Below, in pieces: positions 1-11,909 of a stretch of DNA of 64,000 nucleotides (positions are counted from its first letter, which is position 1; each line of letters opens with the position of its first letter). The notes under the pieces were generated by a model, which worked only from the letters and a program-made list of their open reading frames with translations, was not told the DNA's origin and made no database searches. Source of the DNA: Hybos culiciformis. Taxonomy: Eukaryota > Arthropoda > Insecta > Diptera > Hybotidae. The stretch spans positions 11,077,829 through 11,141,828 of the forward strand of contig OZ023275.1 in assembly GCA_964007475.1 (NCBI GenBank), written 5' to 3'. Both the position numbers and the translations under genes were made by a program.

Positions 1-976
1 AAAAAAAAAAATCGAAAATTTAGGTGGGGAGCTTTTGTGGCCAAACCTTCCACATTTTTGAAACTAAGATAATGTACTAATCTTCGTAAGAAGCTACAGA
101 TTTTATTCAATCCATATCGCTTCGAAATTAGCCAATCTTAAGCAATTTTGTGCTAATTATAATAATAAGAATAATACAGTTTTTTGTGTCTCCTGTAAAA
201 TTTTCAAAAACAGACTTACGAGGTTTGCGTCGCCGACCGACGATATATGAAATACTGCAAGACAAATTTTTTTAAATTTAATATGTTAGTGCACAATCAA
301 CAATTCTAATTTTCTTTTTTAAAAATCTACTTTCTCGACAACACGGTAATTAAAAAACGATTGTCGGTCTTACAAAATAGTTGCTGGAACTTTTGAAAAC
401 GCCAATACATAGATTTTTCATTTAATAAAAAAATATTAAAAGTCGGGGAAGAAATCAAATAAATATCCGGATAATTGATTCGAAATATCCGGATTTTGAA
501 TAATCCGTAAATCCAGAAAATATCCGAATAGTTCAAACCGAATACTAAAGCCCGGGTGTCGTTAAAACAGAATTTATCAACAGAACAGAATCAGTGACAG
601 AAAAATTTATTCTGTTACTGAAATTCTGGTCAGAATCTCATGAGATTGCTGCCTTTAAAACAGAAATACAATCAGGATTTGAAATTTGTGCTTTGACATT
701 TGTGTTCAAAAAAAATTTAAAATTTAAAATCGTAAATAAACAAAGACAAAAAAAAATAAAAATAAATTAAATTGACATTCTGGCAACAGAAACAGAAACA
801 GAAAATAACCTCGTTTGATGTTATTCAAATTCTGTGGACAGAATGAATTTTTCTGCCGCTAAATTCTGTTGTAAAATTCTGTCGCAGAATAAATTTTAAT
901 GAAATGTATGTGATTCTGTTTCTGTTGCTAAATTCTGTTTTAACGGCATCCCGGCTTAACCGGATTGCCATCCCTA
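1..976. mobile_element. Possible right end of a hAT-like element, interrupted by a MITE
   Basis: The outer element would end at about 976 with a terminus that reads inward (minus strand) TAGGGATGGCAATCCGG. Many hAT elements begin with a TAGGG-like terminus. Several copies of the motif ATCCGGAT or its half lie at about 465-530, as subterminal repeats would. No matching left end is visible, so it lies before base 1 or is lost. No coding sequence is recognisable. The assignment rests on the terminus and the motif cluster only and is tentative. Confidence 0.3.
547..957. mobile_element. TIR MITE, about 410 bp
   Basis: The two ends are inverted copies over about 45 bases. The left end reads AAGCCCGGGTGTCGTTAAAA and the right end, read inward, AAGCCGGGATGCCGTTAAAA; both continue with CAGAATTTA(T/G)CAACAG. 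The body is full of CAGAAT/ATTCTG words, so the element could fold over much of its length. It has no coding capacity and must be moved by a transposase encoded elsewhere. The superfamily is not clear. It interrupts the ATCCGGAT-rich sequence that may be a hAT end. Confidence 0.75.
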
Positions 977-1315
977 TGTATAGGTTCTTCTGTTCAATAA
1001 GAATTATGTAAAAATGATGAAAAAAACCATGTCTTCATCATTACATAAAAAGCTATTAATTCGGAAATATATATATACATTGTATATCTATTCTTATCTT
1101 TTCACAAAATTTTTTAAAAGCTTTTATTGCGAAAAAAGGTATATTATATTATATTCAAAATAAAAACCTTAAAAATTTTCTGAGCGAATATTACTATTGC
1201 AACAGTTGTGTATACCTAACTTTAATCTGTAGAAAATGTTGATAATTTTTTTACTATTGCTGTGTAATAGTTTTTATGAAGATTACATGTGCAATTTTGG
1301 TATTTGATTTGATTG
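977..1315. other. AT-rich spacer without recognisable features
   Basis: I see no gene, RNA or repeat boundary here, only AT-rich sequence between two mobile elements. Confidence 0.5.
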
Positions 1316-1323
1316 GGTGTACA

Positions 1324-2027
1324 CAGTGGTCGAAGTGTCAGGCTAAAAGTGGTGGGATGGTTAAAAAAAAAAATTAAGAGCAGGTTGAGGCCCGTGGGGT
1401 CCCTATCGTTTTGTACTTTATTAGTAGAAAAATTACTCATTCAAACAACTATGCATATTTTATTTTTATCAGCTTCAACCTTGGCGCCTTTATTTTTCCC
1501 AAATCATTTAATGAACTGCAAATGGAATATCCTAGTACATCTTCTTTAACTGTTAGCCATTTATATCTTTCTTACCATTGAGTTTCTGCTCAGAAATGTC
1601 CTATCTTGGCTAAGTGCCTTTAAACGCTCTTCTCCTTGCACCTTTTTATCTATGTGCTATTCTTCAATTTTTCTTTTTTTTATACAAAATTTATCCACTT
1701 TTTACAAAAAATAAAAATTAAAAAAAAAATTTCGAAGTCAACTAAAGATGTTAATATTCAAAATTTAATCGGCTTAAAATTGAAATTTACAATAAGTTGC
1801 GAAAATTGTTACAAAAGAAATACGTGTCCTACTTACTATTCGAAATTTAAACGTTTCATCATTTTTACTTTTTTGTTAATAAAAATTATTAAAATTCATA
1901 AAAAAATGACTTAAAATTTAAAAAAATATGTTCCGGAACTTATTTTTCTCTCCTGAGAAGTAGTGGGATGGATTTTCAATTATTTAGGATGGCATCCCAC
2001 CACCCCATCCCCTCACTTCGAGCACTG
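1324..2027. mobile_element. Non-autonomous hAT-like element, about 704 bp
   Basis: The left end reads CAGTGGTCGAAGTG and the right end, read inward, CAGTGCTCGAAGTG, a 14-bp terminal inverted repeat with one mismatch. Flanking 8-mers GGTGTACA (1316-1323) and GGTATACC (2028-2035) agree at six of eight positions, as expected for an old hAT 8-bp target duplication. Both ends carry GTGGTGGGATGG-like subterminal sequence. The interior is AT-rich and has no transposase-like frame, so this is a deletion derivative or MITE. The CAGTG start and 8-bp duplication are hAT hallmarks. Confidence 0.65.
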
Positions 2028-2035
2028 GGTATACC

Positions 2036-5000
2036 TACAGTAAAATTTTTAATTTTAAATCTAGGTGTGGATTTTGCGATTTTGGAACTTTTGCATTTGA
2101 TTTTAATTATAACAAATTGTGCGTTGTTAATGTTTTTGATAATTTTACATACTTAGAAAACTATATTGAAATAATACTACATTAACAAATATTTTTGACA
2201 TTAATTAATTACATTATTATAAGTATTTTTTTCGTAGTAATAATTTAATTCTAAAACGAACTGTGTTAGTTAAAATTAAAAAAACATTTTTTTAATTCAG
2301 TATTCTTTATTATCTAAAGGAGCGTTCTTCATTTTTGTTTAAGTTACATAAAATATTTTTACAAATTATTGATATGAAAAATTGAAAAAAATTATTACTT
2401 ATTTTATCAGTCGCAGAAATTTCCATATAATTTTCAACTTCATTATTCGTCAGTTTCATTATTTGTTTTTATGCTTTCTTCATTTCTTCACTTATCTAAA
2501 AGTAATGAAAATTATCTAGGCGCGTTATTTTGTATTCATTCAACAAATCATAGTCCTAAAGAGAATGTACTTTGATATAAAATGTTCCCCAAATTTTTTG
2601 AAACATTTTCAAACAATCTGCCTTGTTAAATGTTGAAGCATTGTAATTGAAAATTATTACGCTCTGCCGTCATGAAAACGTTTCACGTATTGATTTCGAT
2701 TTTATTTCCATAAGAGAATCTTATTGTCCATCAAACTAAAATCAGTAATCGACTTTAACCTAAAAAACATTTTTAAGATTTAGCCATTATTGATGTTAAC
2801 TGAAGCCATTACTGATGTTAACTGAAATAAGAAAAAATTTTGAATTGAAAATTGGAATGCGTATAATAAGATTTCTATAAATCAAAAACTTTTCTTGTTC
2901 AAAGTTATAGAAAAGCATTTAAAAGTTTTGTGATAGATCTTATGTTATGTTTTATGGTTTCATGTAGATACTATACTTTTCAGAAAATTAGTCAAAAGAA
3001 CTTTCATTCTTGTCAAGTTATTTAGCATATTTTTGTAATAATTTAAAAAATTTACAAACATCATATTAACCAAAAAATATTCTTAATGCAAGCTGTTGCT
3101 CATCTTAATTTTTTGAAACTAATAAAATTGAAATATATGTACATATACGAGTATTATTTATAAGTATTTTTTTTTTATCTTCATTAAAACATAATCAAGT
3201 AGCATGAATATTTATTTTTTTTGCCTACTTCCGTTTCTCTTTGAAATTTGAATAGTTAAAACGTTTTAGTTGTCCATCATTTCAGGTTTAATTTTTTTGT
3301 TAGATCTCACTTGTTGATCTCAAAGGTGTCATTTTGAGTTTTCATGCAATATATTATAGTCTACCTGTCCAAATAAATAATATTTCAGATAAAGCGGAAA
3401 GAAAAAAAAATACTTTATGTAAAATTTGTACAATGGATTATGAATTTGAATTTTTGTGTTAAAGTTTTAAAGGTCACTGTCATTATAATTTTGAATGTAA
3501 AAACATTTAGAATTTAAATTTGCTATACGCTCAATTTAACATCAAATAATATATTCATTTTAATAAGAAACAAGGAAAAAGAAAAAGTTTATCTAAATTT
3601 AACTCTAATATCTATCAATGATAGGTGTGGCAAAACTGTCATAAAGCTAATTTCTTATGTGTGTTATAGACATTATACTAGAAACTCGGTAATCTTCTTC
3701 AAAGTTTTTTCTTTGGCAATCCGTTTTCCTCTTTATTCAATATATTATTTATATGTATGAAAATTTTGTAGAACATATCAATTTAGCAACACCGACGATA
3801 AGTCTGGAGAGTGGTATTAGCGAAAATTTTCTAAAAATAATATCCTTTTGTTTTTTATTATCAAAACCTTAATCCCTACGATAATAAAAATACAATTTAT
3901 TGTTAGAAAAAAAAAGTGTCTTCAAATTGAAATTACAATTAAATTTTCATACAGAGCTTTTTCATTACCTGAATGAATACTGTTTTTAAATTCTAGTCAC
4001 AAACAAAATATTTGTTTTTTGATCTAAATAAACACAAAAATATACGTAATAACAACATACTCAAATCCAGGGCAATAAGTACAAACATATTTGCTGTACG
4101 TGCTTGCAATATTATGTTTTTAATATAACTAACTAACATACTAAAAAAAAATCAATACTTTGCTAATATTAAATTGTCCAAGACCATGTCCAGAAAATAT
4201 TGTTTTTTTTTTTTGGATCACTCTATTATGTTATGCAATCAATGTGAGTAATGTAATATATGTATCTTTAGGAGCATAAATAAACTTGATTTATTTTCAT
4301 GTACATACACACATATTGAATAACATATAATGTAAACATAAACATGTTATGAAAAATTCGAAAAAGGATATTGTGCGCTCTTTTAATTAATTCATTCTAA
4401 TTGAATAAATTAATGGTTAAATGCCTTTTGTAGATGACTCATTAACAGGATAATTAATTGTGTAAGATTTTTTTTTGGAACAGAGGAAATTAGATCATAA
4501 GATAAATTTCATTAATTATGCCCTGGAATTTGGGTTCAGTCTTTGAAAGACTTTTATTAGATTTTTTGTTTAATTAAAAATGATTTGTTTATATGGTTTA
4601 TTTTTTATTTTAAAAAAATATTTGATATTAAATTAAGCCTAGAATACAAGTTTGTAGTGTTATTATAATTCGACCTTTGCGAGGTAGAGCTGACGGGATA
4701 ATCTCTTGTAATCTATTTGAATCACGTTTGTAAAATACAATTTACAATTTGTAAAATCTTTATTTTATAATAATTATTTTTACATTAGGTTCTTTAACAT
4801 AAAGTAATTAAATTTTTAATATATACCTCCTGTATACCATTTGCAGCATAAATCGTCTTTGATATATGTAAAAAAACAGCAAAATCTAGTAGGAATGAGG
4901 CTCATCTTACTTGTTAGGATTCTCATCCGATGAGAATCATAAAAAATTTATATGAAAATACCTAATGGAAAAAATAAAATTGATTTGTACATTGTAAGAA

Positions 5001-5635
5001 AAGATTAAAGCAAATTTTTATTCAATGCAGTTTTTTTTAGTTAAAATTAATATTAATTATAATAATAAATTGAATTGAATATTAAAATTATGTTTTTTTT
5101 TGGTTCTTTAAATCTTTAAATTTGCTACAGGAATTTCATATAGAAATTTATATCGATGTTATCTTATCTTATACTCTCTCTAAAATACCATAAAGCTGTG
5201 AAAAACGTAAAAATATACCATTTATCAGAAAGAATAAAATCGTCATTTTATTATTGTGTCAATTGAAAATTTTAACTCATAAACGTGATGAAATTTCACA
5301 AACACTTAATATAATATTGTAATAATATCTGTCTGTAATTATTATATGATGAAGACATTTTGGAGGTACGTTATATATAAAATTGGTTGTGTGTAAGAAA
5401 TAAAGATACTCGACAGAAAATCTTCTTAAATCAGGAAATTAAATTATAAAGTTCTAATATAATATTATTATATTTGTATATGTTCAGTAGAAATACATAT
5501 AATATAGGTATATATTTTATTTTTTAATAATTATGTGGCCTTGAGGTGTGAATTAAAAATATATTAAAATATATGATGTGAATCTCAAATGATGTTTTCT
5601 TTTTAAGTATTTGTACAGTTCTATTCCACACAGTA
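2036..5635. other. AT-rich gene-poor stretch
   Basis: No coding region, RNA gene or transposon end could be supported here. The only discrete feature is the short tandem repeat at 2782-2825. The sequence is dominated by A and T runs with many stop codons in all frames. Confidence 0.5.
2782..2825. repeat. 22-bp tandem duplication, two copies
   Basis: The unit AGCCATTATTGATGTTAACT plus GA occurs twice in direct succession with one base difference. It is a local duplication with no visible function. Confidence 0.8.
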
Positions 5636-5637
5636 CG

Positions 5638-5660
5638 GTAGGTTAGGTTAGATTAGGTTG
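5638..5660 (+). repeat. Short TTAGG-like tail of the adjacent LINE fragment
   Basis: The + strand carries about four degenerate TTAGG-type units (AGGTTAGGTTAGATTAGG). They lie at the 3' end of the minus-strand LINE fragment, so on its sense strand they form a CCTAA-type tail. TTAGG is the usual insect telomere unit. The run is too short to be a telomere tract. Confidence 0.5.
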
Positions 5661-6045
5661 TAGCGGGTCGGAAATACCAAGATCTCCTTGCACCTAGGTA
5701 ATTTACCCGTTGTACTGCCCTACCCGATGGGCCTATAGTTCCCCATTGAGCCAACTCACCCCTTTCACAAACCTAATTAAGTTCCTCAAGGTCCTCAAGG
5801 TCCTGCAAAAAATAATCCCCCAACATCCTTGCTCTCCTAGTCCGAATCGTTGGACATTGGCAGAGCACGTGAGGTGTAGTTTCGGATTCTTCTCCACAAT
5901 CCCTGCATATTCCCGTATCGGCCCCCCCTATTCAGAACTCGTGGTTCCTGAAGAAATGCCCTGTACATATACCAGTGAAAAGTCGCAGATTATTCCTACA
6001 AGGTTTAAAATCTGTTTAGACTTTTCTCTGTACGGTAAGTGCTAA
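5661..6045 (-). pseudogene. C-terminal remnant of an RNase-H-type LINE ORF2
   Basis: On the minus strand the translation gives CRDCGEESETTPHVLCQC starting at 5907, followed by PTIRTRRARMLGDYFLQDLE and a stop at 5775-5773. A CX2C...HX4CXC knuckle after a region like LFTGI..GHFF..H is typical of the extreme C terminus of non-LTR retrotransposon polyproteins that carry an RNase H domain (I, R1 and LOA-type clades). The upstream part (about 6015-5910) is in another frame, so at least one frameshift separates the two pieces, in a run of G at about 5922-5930. The remaining 5661-5772 would be 3' UTR. No reverse transcriptase remains, so this is a 5'-truncated dead copy. It is clearly more GC-rich than its surroundings. 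The exact clade cannot be fixed from this fragment. Confidence 0.75.
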
Positions 6046-8612
6046 GATCTATTTTCTTCCCAGAAAGAATTGTATCAAATAACAATTTGAATTAGTTTGA
6101 TTATGTTTTGAAGAACTTTTTTAGTTGAATTGTTTATCCTTGAATAATCCTTATTGCGCATGTTGCTTTGCGAATCTGTTATAAAAAGTGTGTAATAACT
6201 TTTTTCTTTATATATAATTTAAATACAGTACCAACTTAAGCTTTAATTGTCTGAGTTAACTTTTGATTAAATAAAGGTCTAAAAATTGTCTATTTATGGT
6301 TCGAAATGAAGAGAAACTCTCTGTTCGTTGTATTTGTTCGAATACATTGTTTGATAATCTGATTACTTGTAAACTTTTATGACAGATCTAACTGCTACTA
6401 AGATATATTTGAAAACAATAAAAACAAAACTCTTCTTTTTGTTATTCTTTTCAGCTTACAGAATTGTATACTACACACAACAATTCTCTGGTTCACAAAA
6501 TATCAAAAATTATCGAACCATATTTAAATGAAATACGAATTTTCTTCTTCAAAAAATTAATTATGTTTTACTTAAATTTAATTCAAAATCATTTATAAAA
6601 ATATGTACATAATAATATGTATATATATAATGTATATAATTTTTAATAAGATTATGAATTATAGATACCTGTCTGTATGCATAAAATAATAATAAAAATA
6701 CTTAATTTCAACTTATTCATGCACAAGTGATATAATGTTTTATTTAATTATTTATTGAATTAATTATTTATTGAATAACTTATTTTCATCAAGAAACATA
6801 CTTAATATATAAAAGATTTAAGAAATTTCACATACTTAGTACTATATAACATAAAAATGTCTAGACAAAAATCAAATAATATAATATAAAATAAACTATT
6901 AGGTATATAAGAATTTCTTAAAATAGAAAATTTATATGAAAAATTCAAATAAAATTAAATCCAAGAAAATAATAACCATTAATGATAAAGGAAAACTTTT
7001 TCATTATTTTTCATGAAAATGAAAACCTGAAAAAGAAATATATTGCAAATAGAGTTATTTTATAACCTCAAGTACAATAAAAACTCAAGTACCAAAAACT
7101 CTCACAACTATTTTTATTTTCAATTTTCTTTATGTTTAGTTAATTTTAACCTACTGTAACACAATAAGTTTTTTAATCAAATTAAGAAAATCTACCGAAA
7201 AATTCTATTTCAAATTAAAAAAAAAACCCAAAAAAGGATATATATATAGGACAAAAAAAAAACGACTGTACACTTTGTTTCAGTAATATTTGGAATTTTT
7301 TTGAATAACATTTATTAAAAATTCAGTATAAAAGTAGAAGTATGTTAAAAAATAAAAGCTCTTTTGACACATAAAATTTAATAAAAGTTTCATATAAACG
7401 GATCCTTGAAAACCATCACATTTATCTTCAATATAAGGATAATGCATCAAATATCATTAAAAAAAAAATAGATCAGTATAAAATGCAATGGTATTAAAAT
7501 GCATTGCCATCATTCTTTTGAAAATTTAAGCACTGTAGTCCTCAAAATAATTATAAATTTTTTTTTTTTCACACAGCCAGTAGTTTTCATTTCCTTCACA
7601 TATATATTTTTGTTGTAAAAAATCAATATTTCAGAAGCACTCAATCAGGGATATAAAAAAAGTATTTAGGTTTTATAATGGATGCTGTAGATTCTTTGAA
7701 ACTACAGTATACTTTAATAAAAAGTGAAAAATTATTGAAAGAGTATTTTGGCTATTTTTTTTTGCAAAAATCCATAAAAATTTAAGCGAAAAAATTAAGT
7801 AAATTACGTAAATGTTAAAGCATAAATTTTTTGATTTTATATTTTTTGATTTTAAATTATGAATACCGTTCCCCACTTTGGGGCAAGTTTTCAAATTTAA
7901 AGAGAAAGTCTTGTATTGTATACAGTATTTTCAAATCAATTCTCTGGTGGTTTTTGATATTCTCAAAAAATTAAAAATTTTTTTTTTTAAATATTTCGAA
8001 AATTTTTATCTTTTCTTTTTTGCATGAAACCACATTCAAATTACGTTTAATTTAATCAGTAGTTTTATCTAAAAAAAAATTTTTTTGTTTAAAGAATGTT
8101 AATACTTAAAAATCAACATTGTCTATATTTTGGAAATCTTTTATTTTTCCTTTTTTATTTACACTTAGCACTTCAGTATTTTTTTGTTTCTCTAAAGCCA
8201 ATTCTTTATAATCATTATAAATTCTATGCACTATCCACAATGCAATAAACTTATTTTCATATTTCTCTATAATGCATGCACACAAATATATGTTATTTGA
8301 ACTAAAATCTTCCACTAAAATTCTTTTTTCCAGAATTTAGTGTGCAATGAATGCATTATTAAAAAAAAAAAACCGGAAATAAACCTATTTCCCAGATAAA
8401 GCTTTTATGTTTGAGTTATTTCTTTAAATCTTTGATTTATCTTGTATACGAATATTTATGTACGGAAAATTTTTAAATGTATGTTTACATCATAGACAGT
8501 ACTTCAAATTTTATAACCGTATATTGATGTTAATGGTGAAATTAAAGTCCTTTAATTGACAAAAAGACAATTTAGTGATTTAAAGCATCAAATTGAATTG
8601 TATTTTGTTATA
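6046..8612. other. AT-rich gene-poor stretch
   Basis: Nothing coding or structurally discrete could be supported. There is a small direct repeat of ATTATTTATTGAATTA at about 6747-6778, and many homopolymer runs. Confidence 0.5.
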
Positions 8613-9101
8613 CCGTATCTGCACTTGTCTGCAAAGGTCAGTTCGTAAGGTCGCCTTAACGAAACCCGTACACACTTGTATTTTTTTTACAGCATTTTAT
8701 TTTTATTTTTTTTTTGCTGGAATTCATTTTTTTTATTTTTTTACTTTTAAATTTTATTTTTTAAAAATTTCCAATTTACTAATTATTCAAATTTTATTAT
8801 TTAAAAATTTTGAATTTCTGTTTGTTGTTTACTTGTTTATTTTTAAATTTGTATTGCCAACCTTTTGAAAATAGAAAAAAGGCAGAAAAAAGCAAGGAAA
8901 AAGCAGAAAAGTTGGCAACTATAATGTCTGCAAACTGACCTTTTTTGTCTGCAAACTAACTTTTTTTGTCTGCAAACTGGCCTTTTACGTAAAGGTTAGT
9001 TATTTTTTTCCTTTTTTTTGTATGAGAAAGGCCTGTTCACAGGTCAGTTTACAGGTCAGTTCCGCTCTAAGGTCAGTTTTAAGGTCCAAGTGCAGATACG
9101 A
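8613..9101. mobile_element. TIR MITE with internal short repeats, about 489 bp
   Basis: The left end CCGTATCTGCACTTG and the right end read inward TCGTATCTGCACTTG form a 15-bp inverted repeat differing at the first base. Both ends are flanked by TA (8611-8612 and 9102-9103), suggesting a TA target duplication. Inside, GTCTGCAAACTGACC-type units recur in tandem at about 8924-8990, and GGTCAGTT words are scattered near both ends in both orientations. The centre is T-rich and non-coding. It behaves like a MITE of a TA-inserting family; the superfamily is not determined. Confidence 0.7.
8920..8992. repeat. Tandem 22-24-bp units inside the MITE
   Basis: Three successive copies of a unit reading TTTTTTGTCTGCAAACTGAC, with small changes, occupy this stretch. 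The unit contains the reverse complement of the GGTCAGTT word found near both MITE ends. Confidence 0.7.
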
Positions 9102-9103
9102 TA

Positions 9104-10627
9104 TTAGAGAAGTCATAAAACTAAAGTTTAATAAAAAAAAAATTCTAGTGTAGTTACACATAAATCTTGTCAATATTTATGGAATAGCCCAATGGTGTGA
9201 TTTTTGCTTAATATTAATGACATGATGGTGTATCATCACCAGTTATCTTTTTTATTTTCAGATAGTATACTTAAAAAAATGATCTGTTATATATAGCATA
9301 AAAAAGACTTATTTATCTATATCAAGACTTATTTAACTATATATGATTCAAAATTATCACACATTGACAAGGAGATGAAAAACAAATAAAATATATAAAA
9401 TTGATATTGTTTGAAAAAATTAATTATAAACTATTATGTTCTATGTTCTTCCACATTTAAATCTCTGCTTCAATTTTATTTTTAAAAAATTTTTAAACTT
9501 AAAACTTATAACATTGAATTGCCAAAAATGTTAAAATTAAAAGTTGAAATCTGTGAAAATAATTTCCTATAAATTTTATGCTCACAGAACATGAGGTTAT
9601 TTTGAAATTGAATAAAGAAAAAGATGAATATTTTAGTATAAAGGAAACCATATAATTACAAGTTTTATTTTAATCTTAACTATACCTAATTTAAACTTCC
9701 AAATAACCATTAAATGTTTATTTTAGCATAAATGGTAATTTTTTTAACCTTTTTATTTTTTAATAGCAAATAATCCTGTTGAAAATGTTCATTAAGTGCA
9801 CAACAATCTTATACAATTCTGCTGATTATTTTTTTCTGAAATAAAATTTATATATATTTTTATAAAAAATAATTTGAACTTTATACGGAATTAAAAAATT
9901 AAATTAGTTTTCCTTCTGATAAACAATGAAGTTTTTTTTCAGTCAGAATAATTTTTATACATGAAAAATTTGTAACATAACGAAGTTGATTTTTGTATGA
10001 GCTTGTATCAGCTTGTAAAAATAATTAATAAAATTTTCTTAATTTACTATTGCAATATCAGTAAGAGATCAATAGTTATTTTCTAGAGAGTTTCAAAATC
10101 ACAATTTTTTATTATGAATGACTAAAGTTGTAGATTCCTTGTATTAAATAATAAAAAAATATTTCATTTTCTCGATGATTGATACAATGATGATTGATTT
10201 AATCTGACCACTAGTAGTAATATTCGGGGAGTTCGGAAGTCAGATTAAATCTTACAAAGTTTCACTGAACATCTTTGAACTTTGTAGATGACAGAAATAC
10301 GCTGAAGTAACAAATTTCAGTATAATTAATATCATTACAAATAACAAAATAATATTAAAATTAAACTAATATTAGTTTCGGCTGTACGTAAGGAAAACAA
10401 TGAAACAAAAAAACGCTATGAAACTTTTATATAGGAAACCTTTTAAGTAAAAAATTATTGACCTAGTTTTTCTTTTTAAATTTCATGAATTTACAATAAA
10501 AACTTAAGGGAAAAATAATAGTGTACTACAACTGAATGCTCTCTGAATTTGATCTGAAATTAATGGAGAACCTTAAGTTTATTTAATTTTTTTTTTGGGT
10601 ATATTTGATATAAAAATAAAAAACGAA
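9104..10627. other. AT-rich gene-poor stretch
   Basis: No gene or repeat could be supported. A slightly less AT-rich patch at about 10200-10320 has no open frame of note. Confidence 0.45.
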
Positions 10628-11909
10628 ATATATGGGACAAAATCAAACCTTGTGGAAAAAAGCAAAAAAAAAATTTCAAAAATAAAAAAACACCAGAAGC
10701 ACTGAAAATAGTCTAATCTTGTGCAAAATTTAGTTGACTATCTTAATAATTTGATGGTTATCTAAAAAAAATTTTTTTTTGGCTTTTTTTAAATAAAAAT
10801 TGAAAAATTTGTCATGAGCTAGAAAAAAAAAAAAAGAAAAATCTCGAAATTTTTTTATTATTTAATGTTTTTTATTTTTTTATTGCAATTATTATATATA
10901 TAAAAAAATTACATTATAAATTAGAGAAAAAAAATTTAGTCTGACTCGGAATCTGAATAAATCTCGAAATACATTTGTTTTCTTATTTTTGCATTCATTT
11001 TCACATTTTTTGTTCTTAAATTTCTCGTATCGCTCCGGATTTATATTTTATTGTCGCCAAATATCTGGTATTATATTGCTTCCTCTTTGCTTTCGATTTT
11101 CGGTCTATGAAATGTAGAAAAATTTCCTATTAATTAAAATTTCTTACTCATGACATATCATGTAATTTTTATAAATCAATAAAAATTACTAATTATTTTG
11201 GAATAATTTGAAAAAGTTGACAATACATGGTCATCATTTAAATAATAAACACTCCCTTTGTGTTTTAATTTCGAATATTCCTTTTTTTTTGAATAAATTG
11301 TCAAAAAAGTATATTCTCACTCCTGACAATCAAAAACTTTACTTACCATTTTTCTTCTAAAAAACAAAAAAAAAAAAATTTTTTTTAGAAAATTTACATG
11401 GATTTAATTTTTTATATAAATTAGTAACCGTTTTGTAAATTTATTTTTGTTTTTTTTTTTTCGTTTTTAACTAAAAATGCATATTTTCCTTAAAATATCA
11501 TGAGCTAGAAAAAACACCGACAACCAAAAACAGTAAAAAAACCGATACAATGAAGGGACAGCCAGACACCAAAATTTGATCTTAAAAATAGAACAAATAA
11601 TTTTACACTGTCCAATAATTACTTTTGTACTTAAGCTAAAAAAATATAATTTATTGCACTTAAATAGTTCAAATTTTCTTTTGCCGACAACAAATTTTGT
11701 ATGGAGACATAATGCAAGCTTTTTTTCAAAGTTAAAAAAAAAAGTGATTTCTTCCAAAAATTATTAATTATTATTAATATTTAGGTTTATAATAAAATAA
11801 ACTAAATATTGGTGGATATAAGAATTGCTTTTGATACTTTTTTTATTACTTTTTTATTTTTCAAATACCGCCGACACAATTTTCCCTTAGGTTTGATTTT
11901 GTCCCATAT
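10628..11909. repeat. Widely spaced inverted repeat, possible old TIR element
   Basis: ATATGGGACAAAATCAAACC occurs at about 10630-10649, and its reverse complement at about 11890-11909. The flanks of both arms are similarly A-rich but diverged. The phrase CATGAGCTAGAAAAAA also occurs twice inside (about 10814 and 11500) in direct orientation. The 1.3-kb interior shows no credible protein. It may be a decayed DNA element whose outer ends I cannot place. Confidence 0.35.

Noticed and set aside
5710..6045. 111-codon + strand open frame
   Set aside because: It is the antisense shadow of the LINE C-terminal fragment on the minus strand.
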